DNA of 9,789 bases, taken from positions 1 to 9,789 of the forward strand of contig JBHPCZ010000123.1 in the NCBI GenBank assembly GCA_042573625.1, written 5' to 3'. A model generated the notes under the pieces. It made no database searches. It had not been told where the DNA came from and was given only the letters and a program-made list of their open reading frames with translations. Each line of letters starts with the position of its first letter. The stretch's first letter is position 1. This stretch comes from JBHPCZ01 sp042573625. Lineage in GTDB: Bacteria > Desulfobacterota > Desulfobacteria > Desulfobacterales > UBA11574. Below, in pieces: positions 6,590 through 9,789 of the stretch. Made by a program: the position numbers and the translations under genes.

Positions 6590-7956
6590 GAAATTTCTCC
6601 GGGATTAAAAAACATCGATCTCAAAATGTTGTACAGCCCTACAATCGCCGAACTGAAAATCATCAGCCCTATAGACGCCCGGGCGATGTAGTACATATGA
6701 ATTTCAGGAAGTACCCGGTAGACGGTTTCGCCGTTGAGCCAGGCGTTTCCCTGGATGAGGCCCGCGATGGTCAGCACCACGGTAAATCCCACCACACCGA
6801 TTAAAATCATCCAGTACTGGAAATCCGCCAGAAATCGGCTGTACAGCGGCTTGCCGGTCATTCGGGGAAGGAGATAGTAAATCCCGCCGAGGGCAATCAT
6901 CCCGGCGAACCCTAAAACGCCGACATGGGCATGGGCGATGACCCAGTTGTTGAAATGGGTTACCCGCTGCACATCGGGGAGCGCCATCATCGAACCCTGT
7001 ATGCTGACAAAAAAGTACATGATCGTTCCGGTAAAGACAAACTTTGCGCCGATATCGGCATGAATCTCCCCCAGTTTCCCCTTGGCCGTGTACCAGATGT
7101 TAATCAGAAATGCCATGACCGGGATGACCATTGCCACGCTGTCCACGATGGAGATGACCTTGAGCCAGGTGGGGACCGGCACCTGCAGCAGATGATGGGT
7201 TCCGATATGGGTGTAGACCACCAGCAAAGACCAGAAGCCGAACAGAGAAAGCGTATGGCTGTAAAGCGGTGCTCTGCAAGCCTTCGGGATGACATAATAG
7301 GCCACGCCGGCGGACAGGGGAGTCAGGAGAAGACCGAAAACATTATGACCGTAAAACCAGAGGAGTATTGCGTCCGGAATACCGACCAAAGATCCGCTGG
7401 TGGGTTTCCAGATGACGTTGCCGAGGCTGAACGTAACGGCCGTCAGGACAATACCTGCGCACACGTACCAGACAGAGACATAAAGGATCGGTTCCTTTCG
7501 CCGGGCAACGGTCATGATCAGATTGATAAATACCAGCGTAAACGCCACAACAATCAGCATGTCAATGGGCCAGATCATTTCGGCATATTCCCGCCCCTGA
7601 GAATATCCCATGGCCAGGCTCGCAACGACGGTGACCAGGGTAAAGTTCCACGCCAGGACGGTGACTACCCCCAGTTTTTCGCTGTAGAGCTCGGTCCGAA
7701 GCAGTCTCGGCACATAATAGAACGCCGAGGAGAGAAGCCCGGGAGTTACAAAACCGAAAAGGACCAGATTTACATGGATGGGTCGAATTCTCCCGAATAC
7801 GAGCCAGCCGATGTTTTCGGTCAGGTCGGGTGCCATGAGTTGAGTGGCGCCGAGGAGCCCCATAAACGTCGCGACAACCATCCATACGGCTGATGTGATA
7901 CAAAAGCCTTTTGCGGTCGTATATTTTTGCGATGACGGTGATTGTATGCTGGTCAA
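6586..7956 (-). CDS. ccoN: cbb3-type cytochrome c oxidase subunit I, divergent
   Basis: A 456-residue polytopic membrane protein of about twelve helices, the O2-reducing subunit. Conserved features are RPIHVN with His61 (low-spin haem b), YGHN with His204 (CuB), Tyr248 at the position of the cbb3 cross-linked tyrosine, six residues before the CuB pair His254-His255, and AHAH with His342 (haem b3) and His344 (low-spin haem). The family places the tyrosine in this helix only in cbb3 oxidases, which separates it from aa3 types and from nitric oxide reductase. One oddity: the family's FEGPMM segment reads IQGSMM (319-324), with Gln320 in place of Glu. The start is TTG at 7956: an in-frame TAG lies four codons upstream and the next Met (26) is already inside helix 1. 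The product should pump protons at low O2. It overlaps the ccoO-like gene by ATGA. Confidence 0.95.
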   Translation of the reverse strand: MTSIQSPSSQKYTTAKGFCITSAVWMVVATFMGLLGATQLMAPDLTENIGWLVFGRIRPIHVNLVLFGFVTPGLLSSAFYYVPRLLRTELYSEKLGVVTVLAWNFTLVTVVASLAMGYSQGREYAEMIWPIDMLIVVAFTLVFINLIMTVARRKEPILYVSVWYVCAGIVLTAVTFSLGNVIWKPTSGSLVGIPDAILLWFYGHNVFGLLLTPLSAGVAYYVIPKACRAPLYSHTLSLFGFWSLLVVYTHIGTHHLLQVPVPTWLKVISIVDSVAMVIPVMAFLINIWYTAKGKLGEIHADIGAKFVFTGTIMYFFVSIQGSMMALPDVQRVTHFNNWVIAHAHVGVLGFAGMIALGGIYYLLPRMTGKPLYSRFLADFQYWMILIGVVGFTVVLTIAGLIQGNAWLNGETVYRVLPEIHMYYIARASIGLMIFSSAIVGLYNILRSMFFNPGEIS

Positions 7957-7961
7957 TTCTT

Positions 7962-7967
7962 CTCCCT
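7962..7967 (-). promoter_or_regulatory. Ribosome binding site AGGGAG for the TTG-started ccoN
   Basis: AGGGAG lies five bases upstream of the TTG at 7956-7954. Together with the in-frame TAG at 7966-7968 it fixes the unusual start codon. A nearby upstream ATG is out of frame. Confidence 0.7.
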
Positions 7968-7968
7968 A

Positions 7969-8032
7969 TTCATTTTTTGTTGTACAAAATTTATTCTTCG
8001 CTGACCTCTGAATACAGATCCCTGGCACCTGC
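7969..8032. other. Short spacer between the pentahaem cytochrome gene and ccoN
   Basis: After the TAG of the ActA-like gene there are roughly 76 bases before the ccoN TTG. I see an AT-rich stretch and the ccoN ribosome site, but no clear hairpin followed by a T run and no convincing promoter. Confidence 0.5.
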
Positions 8033-8662
8033 CTAATTATGGCATGCCAGCCAGCACCCCAAGTTGGCTTTTTTAAGTTTGTGACATTCGAGGCAGAACC
8101 CCATTTCAAATCGCTTTCCCCGGAGTCGATCCATGGTTTCAATCTGTCCGTGGCATTCCTGGCATTTAATTTCTTTTTTGATATGCCGCTCGTGGTTGAA
8201 CAGAACATGTTCCGGAAGATAGAACGCTTTTTTCCATGGTGTAGGGGTTCGGGTGTTATAATATTCATGTTCCTTTTTAATCCACGGGTGATTGGCAATA
8301 ATGTATTTGTGACAATACAGGCATTTTTCAACCGGCGGCAACCCCGGGTGAATCGACCGCCCTGCATAGGGATGGCAGAACTCGCACTGAATCGCTTTAA
8401 CGCCCGCGTGGACACGATGGCTGAACGGTATCGGCTGTTCCGGACCGATTCGTGTTGCCGGTGATATGTAAAAAAAATAGAGAAAACCAAGAACCAGAAG
8501 GACACAGAGTCCGCTCCAGAACAGCGGCATCCTGTTTTTTGATAAAGACGAAACGGTCTCACCAAAAGAGGTGATAAACACCATCGGATGACCGCCCGTG
8601 CCGATGAGGATGGCCAGTATTAAAACCGTCAACAGCGCGATGGAGGCGATCAAAATTTCCAT
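8033..8662 (-). CDS. actA: Membrane-anchored pentahaem cytochrome c, ActA-like subunit of alternative complex III
   Basis: A 209-residue protein has two N-terminal hydrophobic helices (about 2-22 and 47-66), then a periplasmic multihaem domain. Haem motifs are CEFCH (93-97), CLYCH (114-118), CQECH (167-171), CLECH (190-194) and an unusual CWLACH (203-208) with three residues between the cysteines. Extra His residues in PFSHRVHAG (79-87) and LFNHERH (154-160) are the probable distal ligands. The order FSH-HAG, CxxCH, PxxxCxxCH, LPEHVLFNH, CxxCHG, MD, MGxCxxCH matches ActA and cytochrome c7-type proteins. It would take electrons from the quinol-oxidising membrane subunits. The frame is open to 8866, but that upstream part lies within actF. 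I chose the ATG at 8662, which shares one base with the actF TAA (TAATG) and has GGAGG seven bases upstream. In known act operons actA usually comes first; here it follows actF. Confidence 0.92.
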   Translation of the reverse strand: MEILIASIALLTVLILAILIGTGGHPMVFITSFGETVSSLSKNRMPLFWSGLCVLLVLGFLYFFYISPATRIGPEQPIPFSHRVHAGVKAIQCEFCHPYAGRSIHPGLPPVEKCLYCHKYIIANHPWIKKEHEYYNTRTPTPWKKAFYLPEHVLFNHERHIKKEIKCQECHGQIETMDRLRGKRFEMGFCLECHKLKKANLGCWLACHN

Positions 8663-9789
8663 TAGCGCACCTCCGGTTCCGCAACACGGACGAGTTCGGG
8701 AAACAGGTTCAGGAAAAACTTTACGGCCAGAGCAATTAAACCAAAAAAGCCCAGGAAAATCAGGCCGTCGGTAAGACCCAGCGGCAGAGAGGTCGCATGA
8801 TGATTGAGCGCCGGGCCCAGAAGCAGGAGGTGCTCCAGCCAGATTCCCATGATAACAATGGCGCAAAGCACACTCATGAACTGCGGTTTTGTTTTGACCT
8901 TCTTGCTCAGCAGAATGATAAACGGAATGATAAAACAGACGATAAAAACAAACCAGGCCAGGGCACTCCAGGGAGGGATTATTGTTCGTTCAATGACGTA
9001 GGCGGTCTCTTCGGAAATGTTTCCGTACCAGATGACGACAAGCTGGCAGTAGAAAAAATCCGCCCACACCAGGCAGAAGGCAAAAAAGAGTTTGCCGATG
9101 TCGTGAAACTGTGACGGCTTCAAGTGAAATTCAATCTCCGGATTCAGGTGCAGGATTGATGCCAGAATAATCAGGCCTCCCAGACCGACATAGAATGCCT
9201 TTACGAACGTATACGCCCCGAACAGGGTGGAATACCAGTGGGGATCCGCGCTCATTACGAGATCATAGCCGACCAGAGACAGGATGATTGCAAAGGCCAG
9301 CATATACAGAATGCCGAAAACCGTCATCCGGTCGCGGCAGGTTTGCGCATCAGGAATACTTCGATCCCATCGTGTATATAAAAACGACCGGATTTTACCA
9401 TGGGATATGGAACGGTCCAGTTTCAGCCACAGGGCATGATAAACATAAACAAATCCCAATCCGTAGAGGACAAGAAGTCCGATAAAATCCCGGGCAAAAA
9501 GAAACGGCAGGTTCAACCAGATCTCTTTGCCGTGCAGATCCTGGTGCAGCCAGGGGAAAATATGGTTTTTGCCCAGAAAAAGAAGCAGAAAGAGAACGAA
9601 AGAAATGGGAAAAAACGCGGTAAAAGATTCGGCGAGGTTTGACAAAGGACCGCTCCACCGGGCTTTTACCGTGTGCATAATTGCGGAGAAAAGGAGTCCG
9701 CCCTGGGCAATGGCCGACCATAACAGGAAGTTGATCAGATAGGCCTGCCAGGCCCTTTCAGGGTGCTGCCCGGCCAGTCCGAACAGAAA
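8662..9789 (-). CDS. actF: Alternative complex III membrane subunit ActF, NrfD-like (5' end outside window)
   Basis: The frame is open from the window edge, giving 375 residues and a TAA stop. An internal ATG at 9678 is not the start, because the preceding 37 residues (for example AWQAYLINFLLW) already form a membrane helix. About nine or ten hydrophobic helices are visible. Diagnostic segments are SADPHWYSTLFGAY (180-193 of the visible part) and YCQLVVIWYGNISEET (247-262), which match the ActF pattern of DPHWxSTxFG and SQFxLIWYANxPEET. ActF is one of the two NrfD-like ten-helix subunits of ACIII, which oxidises quinol and passes electrons to periplasmic cytochromes. The missing N-terminus is probably short, since the family is around 400 residues. 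The gene is followed by actA with a one-base overlap; the remaining act genes are expected just beyond position 9789. Confidence 0.9.
   Translation of the reverse strand, partial: FLFGLAGQHPERAWQAYLINFLLWSAIAQGGLLFSAIMHTVKARWSGPLSNLAESFTAFFPISFVLFLLLFLGKNHIFPWLHQDLHGKEIWLNLPFLFARDFIGLLVLYGLGFVYVYHALWLKLDRSISHGKIRSFLYTRWDRSIPDAQTCRDRMTVFGILYMLAFAIILSLVGYDLVMSADPHWYSTLFGAYTFVKAFYVGLGGLIILASILHLNPEIEFHLKPSQFHDIGKLFFAFCLVWADFFYCQLVVIWYGNISEETAYVIERTIIPPWSALAWFVFIVCFIIPFIILLSKKVKTKPQFMSVLCAIVIMGIWLEHLLLLGPALNHHATSLPLGLTDGLIFLGFFGLIALAVKFFLNLFPELVRVAEPEVR

Noticed and set aside
6925..7893. Plus-strand open frame of 322 codons opposite ccoN
   Set aside because: The translation is very rich in Asp, Gly, His and Arg, as expected for the antisense of a hydrophobic membrane protein; no family is recognisable and ccoN is certain.
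7966..8565. A 199-codon minus-strand frame overlapping the pentahaem cytochrome
   Set aside because: It is in another frame within the cytochrome gene, is Arg- and Ser-rich, and has no haem motif pattern.
8663..8866. N-terminal extension of the pentahaem cytochrome frame up to 8866
   Set aside because: This part overlaps the 3' end of actF, reads as low-quality sequence, and the ATG at 8662 has a good ribosome site and begins directly with a membrane helix.

Overview
The window holds eleven genes, all on the minus strand, so it reads from right to left. The longest gap between genes is about 113 bases. Several genes overlap or abut their neighbours (TAATG, ATGA and GTGA junctions), and no convincing terminator is visible. 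The layout suggests one long operon, or a few overlapping transcription units, running off both ends of the window. The contents suggest a Gram-negative, oxygen-respiring or oxygen-tolerant bacterium. Multihaem cytochromes, an alternative complex III and a divergent cbb3-type oxidase together would fit Desulfobacterota (former Deltaproteobacteria) or a neighbouring phylum. That placement is an inference from gene content only.

Region 1 (9789 to 4241) is a respiratory module. It starts with the 3' part of actF, a quinol-site membrane subunit of alternative complex III (ACIII), and a membrane-anchored pentahaem cytochrome of the ActA type. Next come a cbb3-type oxidase catalytic subunit (CcoN) with a TTG start and a CcoO-like cytochrome with a second cytochrome c domain fused to its C-terminus. 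After a 113-base spacer filled with degenerate 8-base repeats come four short genes: a CcoS-like protein, a two-helix protein resembling the membrane part of CcoP, a one-helix protein of unknown function and a monohaem cytochrome c resembling ActE. The logic is quinol -> ACIII -> cytochrome c -> cbb3-type oxidase -> O2, encoded side by side.

Region 2 (4239 to 1765) is a copper-type P1B ATPase of the CcoI/FixI kind, which would supply copper for the CuB site of the oxidase.

Region 3 (1735 to 1) is a change of subject. A myo-inositol-1-phosphate synthase family enzyme overlaps, by GTGA, a TIM-barrel sugar phosphate isomerase/epimerase-like gene cut by the window edge. This pair resembles part of the ebo-like / UbiA-prenyltransferase clusters known from other bacteria, so a second pathway probably continues beyond position 1.

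The most interesting points are the rearranged cbb3 architecture (CcoP apparently split, with its haem domain on CcoO and its membrane anchor as a separate small gene), several changes at normally conserved residues (Glu to Gln in CcoN, CX3CH in the ActA-like protein, loss of the Met haem ligand in the ActE-like cytochrome, HP to HF in the ATPase), and the octamer repeat array inside the operon.
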